DNA of 64,000 nucleotides, from contig JAUJYZ010000439.1 of assembly GCA_033675265.1 (NCBI GenBank), positions 379,501 through 443,500 on the forward strand, written 5' to 3'. The notes beneath the pieces are model-generated. The model worked only from the letters and a program-made list of their open reading frames with translations, ran no database searches and was not told the origin of the DNA. The DNA comes from Actinostola sp. cb2023 (taxonomy: Eukaryota > Cnidaria > Anthozoa > Actiniaria > Actinostolidae). The first letter of the stretch is position 1; each line of letters starts with the position of its first letter. Below, piece after piece: positions 54,231-64,000 of the stretch. A program made the position numbers and the translations under genes.

Positions 54231-54457
54231 TGTATACATATTGATCGTACGACTCGATCAGTTGTATTCGCTATGTAACCAATGTAACCACTTCCCTCAT
54301 AACAGGGCCTCAGGCTTCCCGCGGTTCCAGCTAGCTCGCTTTCTCAGGATTCCCGCAGTCCGAAGCATTATCGGGAAGCCTGAGATCGAGTTTGATTCCA
54401 CAGGACGTGGTAACACAGCGAATACAAACTGATCGATCGTACGAGATATGTATACAG
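54231..54457. mobile_element. Inverted-repeat element with TGTATACATAT-GATCGTACGA ends
   Basis: The left end TGTATACATATTGATCGTAC and CAGTTGTATTCGCT are mirrored at 54418-54457. A smaller inverted pair, CTCAGGCTTCCCG/CGGGAAGCCTGAG, lies inside. Confidence 0.82.
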
Positions 54458-54754
54458 ATTTCTCATATCATTAATTATTCATGAGGTATCCAGCCAACCG
54501 GTGCCCCGGAAAGTACTGGCGACAGTTACTCTCCCCAGTACTTATCATGAGGGACGATTACAGGCTCTACTTCATACTACTCAAGAGTCCAACACATGTG
54601 GGATACGATGTCCTCGACTCTGCGCATGAGCAGAGCATATGCAAAGATCGGAATTATTGCTTTTCCGGGCTAAAACCTTGCAACTCTTTATTTATCGCCT
54701 TTAGGTCATTGCATGTAATAATTAATGAGTATGAGAAGTCGTTCCAAAGCCTCG

Positions 54755-54812
54755 AATTCGGACTAGACGGGGTTTCCAGTCCTCGGCTTCGCCTTGGACT
54801 GGAAACCCCGTC
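54755..54812. repeat. Short strong hairpin (about 50 bp)
   Basis: GACGGGGTTTCCAGTC and GACTGGAAACCCCGTC flank a short GGCTTCGCC loop. The surrounding 54458-55248 holds nothing else that I can support. Confidence 0.7.
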
Positions 54813-55248
54813 CTGTCCTCATTGTCGGCCTTGAAACATTACTTCGAGAGCTTCTAAATGCCATTGGCCACAAATATCAAGTTAGGACCCCCTGTGTATG
54901 CGCTACGTACTTGCTTAGTTATGACGTCATCTAACGTAACTTGTAAGTGTCTTCAACCTATATACTATGGAAATATTTTAGAGCGCAATGCGCACGCAAG
55001 AATACCACAGAGTTACCATGACAACATGTGGGATTTTATTTTCAGTTTTCAGAAATAAACCTAAAACCCTACGTTAGATCAAGTTTATGTCATTATTAGG
55101 TCATTGAGGTTCTAAACCTCTTTTAATTTTAATTTTTTACACACTTTTGTTGATCATCATTGGGTAACTAGTTTCGTCTTCTAGACCTTTTCAAACCCTC
55201 AAGTTTAGACTTGCAGAAAAGGGATGTTAGATTACTATATCGATCACA

Positions 55249-55527
55249 GAGTCGTTTTCGTATGAAAATTAAAAATTGCAATCAAAGCAGTTTGTTTTTA
55301 TGCGGATTCTAAACCATTCTTATTAATTAAAGACCATTGATTGATTGATTGATTCAGACCCTGAATGTGGACAATATGTCCGAAAGCTAGGTCATTACTA
55401 TTAAATATACTTTATAACGATTCCAATCAATCAAAGAGTTTGATTGGATGAGATGCATTTGCACGCTTTTTGATTCCTTAAGAAAGGAAGCCATTTGAGT
55501 GGTTTCCCATTCATACGAAAACGCCTC
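55249..55527. mobile_element. Decayed CGTTTTCGTATGA-family MITE
   Basis: GAGTCGTTTTCGTATGA at 55249 and TCATACGAAAACGCCTC near 55511-55527. The interior shares TGATTG and CCAATCAATCAA stretches but is otherwise different. Confidence 0.7.
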
Positions 55528-55867
55528 CAATGAATGGAATATATTATCTGATATATACATCATATATAGGGTATTACATGGCCGCGCGGAGATACGGAAT
55601 GCGCGAACGAGTGCGATATTTCTCAATCTGATGAGAAGATAAATTCCGTTTCTCCAAGCGGCCATGTAATTTACTTTTTATCATATAACAATCAGTGGTA
55701 GAAAACACATATTTTCTTTAAAAAAAAACCGATATCTTCACATGTGAAAAAAAATCTGTTTATTTTTTTAAAGTGTCCAATGTATTTTAGCGCTTGCGCA
55801 CTAATTGGGAGACACTGTACTCTCACACACACTACCACTATATTCTAATATTCTATGCATACAACTT

Positions 55868-56025
55868 TCAGCTCACTAGTTCGTTTTTACTGAGGGAGGA
55901 AAACCGGAGTACCCGGAGAAAAATCCTTGAAGCAAGGGAGATTCCAGGTCGATCCGGCAATCGAACCCGGGACACAGAGGTGACAGACCGAGGCTCTCAC
56001 CACTCGGCCACCCTTGCTTCCCAAA
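55868..56025 (-). mobile_element. tRNA-headed SINE
   Basis: On the minus strand a tRNA-like head GGGTGGCCGAGTGGTGAGAG (A box) and GGGTTCGATTGCCGG (B box) is followed by TACTCCGGTTTTCCTCCCTC. The tail matches the decayed copy at 12868-13060. Confidence 0.75.
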
Positions 56026-56169
56026 GCGGAAGATATCAATGATATCACCACTGGCCATTGGTAGCGGTGTTGATATGGATTTTACGATGTTGCTATCAGC
56101 CAGTATACCACTGATTGTTATATGATAAATTGACTTATAACTCTAAAGAATGGAAAATATTATCAGGTA

Positions 56170-56439
56170 TACACCTATTTCAAAAAAGGTTGTCAGAGAG
56201 AAAGGAGATAGGAGAATGCTTATTCAAAGACCAAAGTTGACTGCTGGTCAGTTTAAATTATTCTATTTTGGTTTCGTAATAATTACTTACAACTGATTAG
56301 CTTTATGAATTAAATTGTCAGGTTATTTGCATAATATAAGCTTGCATAAACGTCTATCGGTTCCATCCGAGTTTTAGAATGACCATTCACCATTCTCCTA
56401 TCGCCTTTCTCTCTGACAACCTTGTTTGAAACAGGTGTA
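56170..56439. mobile_element. TA-target MITE (270 bp)
   Basis: TACACCTATTTCAAAAAAGG-TTGTCAGAGAGAAAGG and its inverse with few changes. TA flanks at 56168-56169 and 56440-56441. Confidence 0.85.
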
Positions 56440-56570
56440 TACATCATAATGACTTATAACTAATGAATGGAATATATAATAATAATAATAATCTTTAATG
56501 AGGATGCCTAGATCACTAATTAAAAGTTCTTTTCACTAAGGTCCTATTATCAGGTATATACATCATATTG

Positions 56571-57684
56571 ACCGTAAATCCTCAATTAAGGACGTTCGCG
56601 CGCATTGTTCACGCGCATCTTTTCTGCGCATAAAATCAAGGTTCGAATCATCTCGGTCCAGTCCTCTTTCATCACGTCCAAGATGGCAGCCAGTCACGCA
56701 TGTTACGTAGACGATTTTCATCGGCTAATATCTCGAGAACGATACCGGTGACCCCCAATTTTTATTTTGTGATTTTACAAAGAATCATAAAAGCTTCTCA
56801 TGTACCAAATTTAAAGAAAAAAACATGTTTAGATTTTGATAAAAACACGAATTTAGATGAAAACTTCAACCTACCTTCACGCGAAAGAGTCGTCGATGGC
56901 TACGTGGTGACTGTAAACATGAGCCAAAAACTACAGGTTGTTTCTACATATTCACAAATCTTTGTACATAATTTTATTCTATAAACTCTTAGATAGCCAT
57001 TTGAAGAACATTTTAGCAATCCGTTTAGTTTTTCTACCAAAAAATTCCTGTCATTCTCGACTTTCCGTGGATTGAACGCACGTAATTTTCGATCAGAAAA
57101 AGGGTATACTTTGAAAAAATCTGGCTCCATAGCGAAGTCGGTGACCCCCATTTTTTATTTGCTCATTTAGCTTCTATAATGATCTTATTTCACCATACGA
57201 AGTTTCAGTGAAAAAACATGTTTAGTTTTTTTGCCCGCGAACGTCCTTAAGCCCCCTCCTTTCAATGAGCCCTCCCCCTCCAATAAGCTCCCTCATTTTG
57301 AAGCACGATTGTTATTAAGCTCCATCCCTCTTTTAAGCCCCCCCTCCCCTTCCCCCTTCTCCCAAAATACCATAGTACGTAATGTGATGATAGACTATAC
57401 CGTACTGTAATGACATACAACAGTCTGATACATTATGGTATGTACATGTACAATATCTCTAAAAGTTATTACCGTATTCACTTACCATGTACAGTATTTA
57501 TTATTTACAATAAAATGATTAATTATGGTACCCGTGACCGTAATTGGTATGACCTACATCTCCGGTTTTCCGCAAAATTTAATAAGCCCCCTCCCTCTAT
57601 TAAGCCCCCTCCCTCCATTAAGCCCCCCTCAAAAGCGCTTGAAATAAATAAGCCCCCCGGGGGGCTTAATAGAGGATTTACGGT
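56571..57684. mobile_element. CCGTAAATCCTC-ended element split by a TTAA-target insertion
   Basis: ACCGTAAATCCTCAATTAAG at the left and CTTAATAGAGGATTTACGGT at the right. Between 57247 and 57660 it has the repeated motif TTAAGCCCCCTCC. Without the insertion at 56590-57246 the left arm continues smoothly into AAGCCCCCTCC. Confidence 0.85.
56590..57246. mobile_element. TTAA-target MITE (piggyBac-like), nested
   Basis: GGACGTTCGCG and CGCGAACGTCC ends with exact TTAA on both sides (56586-56589 and 57247-57250). 657 bp. It contains two direct copies of a GGTGACCCCCA...AAAAACATGTTTAG block (about 56747-56835 and 57139-57225). No transposase. Confidence 0.92.
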
Positions 57685-57704
57685 ATAACATCATAACAAG
57701 TTCT

Positions 57705-58261
57705 TCAGAAATAACCCAAATTGGGGGTGAAAGGTATTTTGATGCCGTCGTGAATAAAAACGGTTTCATGTTGCATGAATGGCATCATATCGAAAGACCA
57801 TGAACTTGGAAAAGGCACTTTGGTATTCATGAACTCATTACCAAAAGTGAAGGGAGTTGCTTGGTAATAGTCAGGCCTCGGAAGAACACATGTTGGTGGA
57901 ATGTTTGAAGAGTAAGGTAGATTTCCTGTTACTTTCAGAGCATCTGGGCTGAAACAATAGCACCATTTCTTGTGCTTAACCTTGGACAGGATTCCCTTTC
58001 CATAATAGTGCCTTAAAGCTCTGCTCATGGTTTGGTAAGTCATCTTGGGTCTATGGCTGTTATTTCCCCACATCTTCGCCAGTTTTTCTGGATTCACTAT
58101 TCTAAACTCTCCATAGCTTCCTTCCCAGGCAATTGCAGTGGTATTTGCAGCATCAGAAAGAAGCTCAAGAAGGAAATGCCACAGTTGAATTTTAACAGTC
58201 TTTGCATCTGATATAAAAAAACTGTAGTTAGTATTTCAGTCATTGTAAAAACACTTGTTTT

Positions 58262-58340
<79 letters not shown>

Positions 58341-61300
58341 TAATAATAATAATAATAATAATAAGTATAAGTATAGGTAATCATACGGTTTCGAGTTCAA
58401 TCACAGGCAGCCCAACCATTGCTTTTGAGGCTACTATAAATAATCAAATAAAATGATATTTGCGTCTTTTTTATGGGTTTCCTGTGGTAGAGCACGCGCG
58501 CATTAATATATTGGGTTCCCTGTGTATAGAAATGTATAATGTTGGGCTTCCTGTGTGTGTCCTGCGGGATGCGCCCGCAGCAAATTGTGTATATTTACAC
58601 AAGACTTTTGTGTGTGTGAAACTGATGGCGTATCAAGTTCTCTGAGGTGTGTTGAAACTGATGGCGTATCGTGCACTTTTCCGTGAACCGAAGAGCCGAA
58701 GACGTCGTACGCTACAGGCCCGTGGGGGGTACCCAGGGCGAAGTCGCTGAAGTTTTGAAAAATGGCTGAGAAGTTGATGAAACAAAACATGTTTTTTTTC
58801 GGTGTAAACGTTTGGATTCTATACTTGATCTATGGTAAGTTGAGAAGTTCACAATTCATGTCAACTTTAAGTAACTTTAGAAGAAATTCGACGGTTTTAA
58901 AGTAGCCTTTTTTCATTTTGAATGGTGGAGAATTGCATGTTGTGCTCGACACACGACAGTTTTGTTGAAAAGTAAGCTGAACTAAACATATTTTCTGAAG
59001 TGTTTTCTTGAGGTTTTAGTAGTTTTTGCTCTAACTGTTCTCTAATAAAAGACATAAAAGCACTTGCCTATACTATGGCAGAAGGGCTGCTTCAGTTATT
59101 TTTCATAAATTATGACCGAGCTATTTGACTTGTGTACAGTTGTCAATGAAATACACTTCAATCAAGTTCAACAAAGAACCTCACAGTACTTTATCTGTTT
59201 AAACATTATGACTCTCTCATCTACGTTATTTTGTACTTTCTTACAGTACTTCTTTAAAACACAAGCCGGAATGCCAACACAGCATAAACCATCTGAAGCA
59301 AAAATATAGACGAACTCAAATTCACTGACATCGAAGGAGACATGAATGGAGATGGACTCGTGAAGCTGCCGTGAACTAAAATATTAACAGTTGTTCATTA
59401 TTGTCATTGAAATAGCACAACACATTTTAATAGCAAATACTATCATCTGAGAGAAACACAGAGTAGTTTAAATACGGTTTTCATAGTATTACTGATCAAT
59501 ATAGTGAATGAATTATACAGAAAGAACGGCAAAACAGTATGTAAAAAGCTAGTAAACTTATTTTAACTGATTGTTGAAATAAATACGTTTGTTTGTCATT
59601 TTGTTTATAAGCACTGATAGCGAAAATGTGTTGTACAGTACTAAATATTGAGACAATTCTGCATTTATAAAACACAATGCCTCAATTTTAAAGCATTTTA
59701 ATCGATAAAAATCAAAACACAATACAAATACTTTATAAAAGTCAAAACAGAAAACAAATAAAGTATATTGTAGATATGATGCCGACTTATGTTTAGTGAA
59801 AATATAAATATTAAAACTTGCAAAAAAGAGCACAATTCAGATTTGCCGAGCGCTTGTCGATGTCCTCTCGAAGGTAAAATCCGACTGCTTCACGGAAAAG
59901 TGCACCAGAGATTAAGTGCACCGCACATCGGTCCATGAGGCGCAAAATGTAAAAATTAAAATTTCTCAGCGTACGGTGAAGTTAGACTGCTGAAACTTAT
60001 GAAGTGTTTAGAGAATACTGTAAAGTTTAGTTATTCGAAGAAAAATTGAAATTTCACGTCATATTGACAAAGATTAGGGTCAAAAACGTATTTGTCACGT
60101 GACCGAGTTTCATACCTTGCATTGTAAATATACACATGTAGTGCGGGACGCGCGGGACGCGCGGGATGTGCACAGGAAGCCCAATATAGGATATATTACT
60201 CAGCACAGGGAACCCAACATATCTACGTATTATATATTGCACAGGGAACCCAGCATATCTACGTATTATATATTGAGCGCGCGTGCGCTCTACCACACAG
60301 GAAACCCATAAAAAGACGCAAATATCATTTTATTTCATTATTTAGTAGCCTCAAAAGGAATGGTTGGGCTGCCTGTGGTTCAATTTGGGATTAATTCGCA
60401 CGAGTGTGTTTTTCAAAAAGTTCAAATTGCACGAGACCGTAGGTCGAGTGCAATTTGAGCTCTTTGAAAAACACACGAGTGCGAATTATCCCAAATTGAA
60501 CGAGAAATCGTATGATTACTTATTAATAATATAGATGCAAAAATTTAGCGAAAATTAGACAGCAAAGGACACATGAAAACAAGCATGCACGTAGCGAAGT
60601 ACTCGTTTATTTGACATCAAATTAATCGACACTACAACACAACAACTATAGTACATAATGATTGTAGCAACAAACAGTAATAAGTACAAAGGCTGTTCAT
60701 CGTTTTTAGAAAGTTGAAACGAGTACAAAACTCTGATTTTCTATTCCCGAAAGCTCAAAAGTTTGATCCTCAGACCTCAGTTTTTAATTGAGAGTTCATT
60801 CACGCACTCAGAGAGAGAAATTCGACCAAACTTACTGTAAATCACTGGATATCCTTGATTACTTTCCTGACCACTCAAACCAAAGTTGAATACTCATTAA
60901 TTTGTAGAAGTTTGAAATACCTTTTGCTTACAAGAGCCAACAAAGTTCTTCATTTATCACGTACATGTAGTTTTCAGTTTTCCTTTCTAGAGAAGGCTCC
61001 CCCGTCAACTTTCATGTCGAGTCTATAAAATGATGAAAATGTTGTTTTTGGTGCTTGTTAACTCCAGAATAACAGGCAGCGAGTCCTTCTTGCCATTCTT
61101 TCTGTCTTTTGTACTGCATAAAATTGATTTTTCAGTGATTTTGGTAGCGGTTTTCAACCCTTTTTCGGCAAAGATCCGCCATCTTGAAATTTTTGAATTT
61201 CTGTGAATTTTCTGTTGCCATGGAAACCACTGCAATGTGATTGGCTAAAATTATTTTCTATTGTTTATTAGCCAATCAAAAGCGAAATTTTGTTTGTAAT

Positions 61301-62446
61301 TTGCACTGTTACACTCTTTTGCACTGTGTTACACTTTTTTGCACAGTGTTTAGAATAAATAGCAAAGCTCTCAGCCAATCAAAATCGAGTAATTTTTGCA
61401 TCTATATATATTATTATTATAATAATAATAATAATAATATTAAGTATAATAAGTATAGGTAATCAAATGGTGACAAGTGAAATTTGGGATAAATTTCACC
61501 CGTGTTTGTCAAAACGGAAGGCGAGGGAAATCCCACACATTTTGACAAACAATTACTACTAATTACGGGAGTTATTATGTTCAGGGAGAGTAGTATCACC
61601 ATGGCAACAGTGAAATTTCACATGTGAAATTACAAATTACGCGAGAAATTTCGCCTCAAATTTGGGAGTTTTGTTAAAACAGCATTTCGCGAGGCTTTAT
61701 TTTCGCGATTTCGAGAAGAGAAAATGAATACAGAGCATTAAATTTCGCGAAAGCGGTGTCGACATTAATTTTTTTCGACATTATACTTATATAGCGAATT
61801 TCATGACGAAATTATAAATCTCTGCGAAGTTAACGATTTAAATTCTGAAAAAACATCAAAACGAGGCTTGCAACGCATGACGGCAAAATCCCATAGTAAA
61901 GTCTATAAATGTCATCCCCGATAACTTTTTGAGATTTTATCCTATACCATCGAAACTTTCCAGAAATGTTCTTTCAGACAAACTCTTTCAGATCATATAG
62001 GCTGTTTGCACCAGAAAGAAACCAGTTTGCTGATCTTAAAAATCTGTACGTGCGAGAAGAGTGAATTAGCATATTATTTTACTCATCTGCTCATTAGCAT
62101 GTTAAAAGTGAGTTACGCGAAAAGGTTCTATAAAATATCATGATTTCTTGACATGTTTTTCGGAGAAGAGAAGTATAGGTATTTCATCGATAATTATACA
62201 TTACATGACAATCATCAATAATCGGCCTGAGGCGAATAATTGTTGATATTGATCTTTCTTTTGCTGTACCACCATTAAAAACTAATATATTAACATTTGG
62301 TAATTTTAGAACTGAAGGGAAATCAGTGAAAATATATAACAACAACAAATGAAGATAATAAACAACAAAATCTTACTAGTTTGTCGCTTGATAACAGCAG
62401 CCTCTGCCTGTTCGTTCAGCTCTTCGTTATTATGGGGAAGCATCAT
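57705..62446 (-). CDS. Short ETS-domain transcription factor (2 coding exons)
   Basis: Coding exons 62446-62377 (70 nt, donor GTAAGA) and 58207-57705 (acceptor TTATATCAG) join in phase 1 to 573 nt, 190 residues. The 5' exon starts at ATG with an in-frame stop upstream. The ETS domain begins at about residue 26 (KTVKIQLWHFLLELLSD) and includes IAWEGSYGEFRIVNPEKLA, RPKMTYQTMSRALRHYYG (recognition helix with both DNA-contacting arginines) and KWCYCF, ending near residue 110. The IQLWHFLLELLSD and IAWEG-GEF blocks are of ERG/FLI/FEV type, while MTYQTMSRALRHYY resembles ETV6, so the subfamily is uncertain. No pointed domain is encoded. The C-terminal 80 residues are proline- and phenylalanine-rich. 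Role: nuclear, binds GGA(A/T) sites. The 4.2-kb intron holds the composite element at 58402-60377. A further exon inside the intron cannot be excluded. Confidence 0.88.
58262..58365. repeat. (AAT)n microsatellite in the ETS intron
   Basis: About 34 AAT/TAA units with one break near 58340. It abuts the left end of the split MITE at 58366. Confidence 0.95.
58366..60535. mobile_element. Palindromic MITE split by the 58402-60377 insertion
   Basis: The left remnant AGGTAATCATACGGTTTCGAG-TTCAAT (58375-58401) and the right part 60378-60535 (TTCAATTTGGGATTAATTCGC ... inverse ... GAACGAGAAATCGTATGATT-ACTTATTAATAAT) form one hairpin element when the insertion is removed. Confidence 0.8.
58402..60377. 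mobile_element. CACAGG-ended composite element, 1976 bp, with 7-bp target duplication GTTCAAT
   Basis: Ends CACAGGCAGCCCAACCATTG and its inverse, continuing as inverted repeats of about 200 bp that contain internal modules GGGTTTCCTGTG, GGGTTCCCTGTG and GGGCTTCCTGTG. Exact GTTCAAT on both sides (58395-58401 and 60378-60384). The interior has another inverted pair (CACTTTTCCGTGAA near 58674 and TTCACGGAAAAGTGCACC near 59892). The longest interior frames (about 60-95 residues) match nothing that I know. Confidence 0.9.
60536..61480. mobile_element. Repetitive DNA with inverted ATGCAAAAATT ends
   Basis: TAGATGCAAAAATTTAGCG (about 60533) and AATTTTTGCATCTATATA (about 61391) are inverted, and TTAGCCAATCA occurs in both directions near 61235-61275. 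Probably a further MITE. The stretch contains no exon that I can support. Confidence 0.5.
61481..62376. other. Repeat-derived DNA, no gene
   Basis: Remnants such as GTGAAATTTGGGATAAATTTC and GGCCTGAGGCGAATAATTGT (62223) are shared with other repeats in the window. No exon supported. Confidence 0.4.
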
Positions 62447-62524
62447 CTTCAAATTTAGTGTTCGTTATGAATTCGTGGACGATATAGATGGAATATTTTG
62501 AGGGCAACATTTTATAAACAGTTT

Positions 62525-63105
62525 TGTTTATCTCCATCACCATGCCAACCGCTGGCAAACAAAAGGTCTCCTTTTTAAGTAGCCAATCAGGTTCTTTATT
62601 TAGTTTATTTTGTTTGTCCTCATAGCAACAAGGATACGTGATTTTGAAAATATCCCACATAAAAATGTTTTGTTTGCTTGCTTATCGCCATGCCAACTTC
62701 TGGCAAAGCCAATCAGTTACTTTATTTTGTTTGTCGTCATAGCAACTAGGCTAAGTGATTTTGGAAAATATCCCTCCCAAAATGTTTTGTTTGTTTGCTT
62801 ATCTTTATCACCATGCCAACCTCTGGCAAACAAAATTAAGTAGCCAATCAGATTATTTATTTTGTTAGTTGCAATGGCAACAAGTTTTTTTTTTTGTTTC
62901 AAAGCAAAATAATTAATGTTCATCACCATGCCAACCTCTGACAAACTAAATTAAGTAGCCAGTCAGATACTTTATTTTGCTAGTTGCAATGGCAACAAGT
63001 TTTTTTTTTGTTTCAAATCAAAATAATTAATGTTCATCACCATGCCAACCTCTGACAAACTAAATGTTTCCTTTATTTTGTAAGTCACCATAGCAACAAG
63101 GCCGG
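62525..63105. repeat. About 115-bp tandem array, 5 diverged copies, 5' of the ETS gene
   Basis: The marker CACCATGCCAACC(T/G)CTG recurs near 62538, 62689 (changed), 62811, 62926 and 63040, each followed by AGCCAATCAG...TTTATTTTGTTTGT and then (G/A)TGGCAACAAG or ATAGCAACAAGG. The last copy has GTCACCATAGCAAC (63084-63097), a match to the RFX X-box consensus. Confidence 0.82.
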
Positions 63106-63326
63106 TAAATGATCGACATGAACAACTGAGAATGTGTTGTTTTTGTGGTGTTTTTTTTTAGAATCTCTAGCAGCGATTTTTCATCAATTTTAATACTTGA
63201 ATTATTTTAGCTGGATCGATGAAAAAAAAACACCCTTGGCCGATCAGAACTGATCGACACCTGCCTAGAGATCACAAGAGCGTGCGTATTTCCACCGGTA
63301 TTTTACTGAGTGAAAAGTAAACACTG

Positions 63327-63420
63327 ATTATTCGCCGAAGGCGAAGTGCCGGAATTAAGTGAATATTGTGGCTTATTCAACAATATTCACTGAGCCTGAG
63401 GCGAATAATTGTCTTAGTAT
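63327..63420. repeat. Hairpin with CGAATAATT ends
   Basis: GATTATTCGCCGAAGGCGAA and GCCTGAGGCGAATAATTGT surround inverted GTGAATATTGT/ACAATATTCAC. Same motif as near 36850 and 62220. Confidence 0.65.
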
Positions 63421-63665
63421 AATTACATATTATTTTCGTGCAAAACATCGATAAAGCGACACACGGCCATTTTCGTAGATCACTTTTCTTTTATATTCAC
63501 CGTGCGCTGACCATTTGCAACATATGACGTAATTCTGGACCAATCAGAGCGCGTTTCAGCCGGATAAATAATCCATGCAATAGTTCACACAGAGAAAGCG
63601 AACAATCAGAGAAGGGATAATTTAGCCAATCACAACTCGCTAAATCAGTCGTACAAGACAGGCTA

Positions 63666-63755
63666 GCCTGATTTTCAGACGGCTCATGTGTCATACGCTC
63701 GCTGATTTGGGGAGGGAGCGAAGCGTAAGACACATGAGCCGTCTTAAAATCAGGC
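63666..63755. mobile_element. TA-target mini-hairpin (90 bp)
   Basis: GCCTGATTTTCAGACGGCTC and the near-inverse, flanked by TA (63664-63665 and 63756-63757). The rest of 63106-64000 has no gene that I can support. Confidence 0.85.
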
Positions 63756-64000
63756 TAAAGACAGGCAGACAAAACAGAGAAGTGAGCTTTTCATTCAAAC
63801 CTTTCGAGTTCAAATTTGAGCGAAGAGCGATTATACAAGTAAAGAACAGAGTAGCCCACCTCAAAGTAAGCCTGATGAATCGGTAAAGCGAGTAGCTTCT
63901 GCATGCTCTGATTGGTCGAGGTGTTTTTTTCGCGCAAACTACTGATCTAAAAATAGATTTATCATCTAATACGCTGTGACACATACCTATATAAGATGGA

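Noticed and set aside
58503..58790. 95-residue minus-strand frame in the 58402-60377 element
   Set aside because: Spans inverted terminal modules of the transposon, with no domain; likely chance.
59112..59309. 65-residue frame as a transposase remnant
   Set aside because: No catalytic motif or family similarity visible.

Overview
The window is an AT-rich, intron-rich animal nuclear segment. GT-AG introns, intronless genes beside a 20-exon gene, many simple repeats and a very dense load of small inverted-repeat transposons (MITEs) all point to a marine invertebrate. A gustatory-receptor-like fragment together with HOIP, POMGNT2, METTL9, TMEM64 and ETS genes would fit a cnidarian, most likely an anthozoan, but nothing in the sequence fixes the species.

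Genes in order: a 3' fragment of a multipass membrane protein (2-556, +); POMGNT2 (1478-3139, -), an O-mannosyl glycan GlcNAc transferase; RNF31/HOIP (5985-19305, +), the linear-ubiquitin E3 ligase, rebuilt here as 20 phase-consistent coding exons giving about 1568 residues; a single-exon type II membrane GH13 alpha-glucosidase/SLC3A-like protein (24380-26077, +); METTL9 (27451-31027, -, 5 exons), divergent from TMEM64 (31341-33964, +, 2 exons); MPHOSPH6 (39790-42514, -, 5 exons); an unrecognised secreted protein (43184-46963, -, 4 exons), too fragmented to show as an ORF; and a short two-exon ETS transcription factor (57705-62446, -). The genes are unrelated housekeeping or signalling genes and form no pathway cluster.

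The spaces between and inside genes are mostly repeats. Many MITEs can be delimited exactly by their target-site duplications: TA (Tc1/mariner-like), TTAA (piggyBac-like), 9 bp (Mutator-like) and an unassigned CACAGG-ended family with 7-bp duplications. Several are nested. The most striking is a 3.1-kb foldback element (50689-53818) whose terminal inverted repeats are 20-bp minisatellite arrays and which carries three further MITEs. Other tandem arrays are a 91-bp satellite behind RNF31, a 46-bp array running into an RNF31 splice acceptor, a 73-bp array at 35.8-36.4 kb, an about 970-bp ATCT array in a MPHOSPH6 intron, and a 115-bp array 5' of the ETS gene.

No CRISPR array, rRNA, convincing functional tRNA or prokaryotic-style operon was seen. 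Exon models were made by hand from splice consensus, reading phase and remembered homologues, without transcript data.
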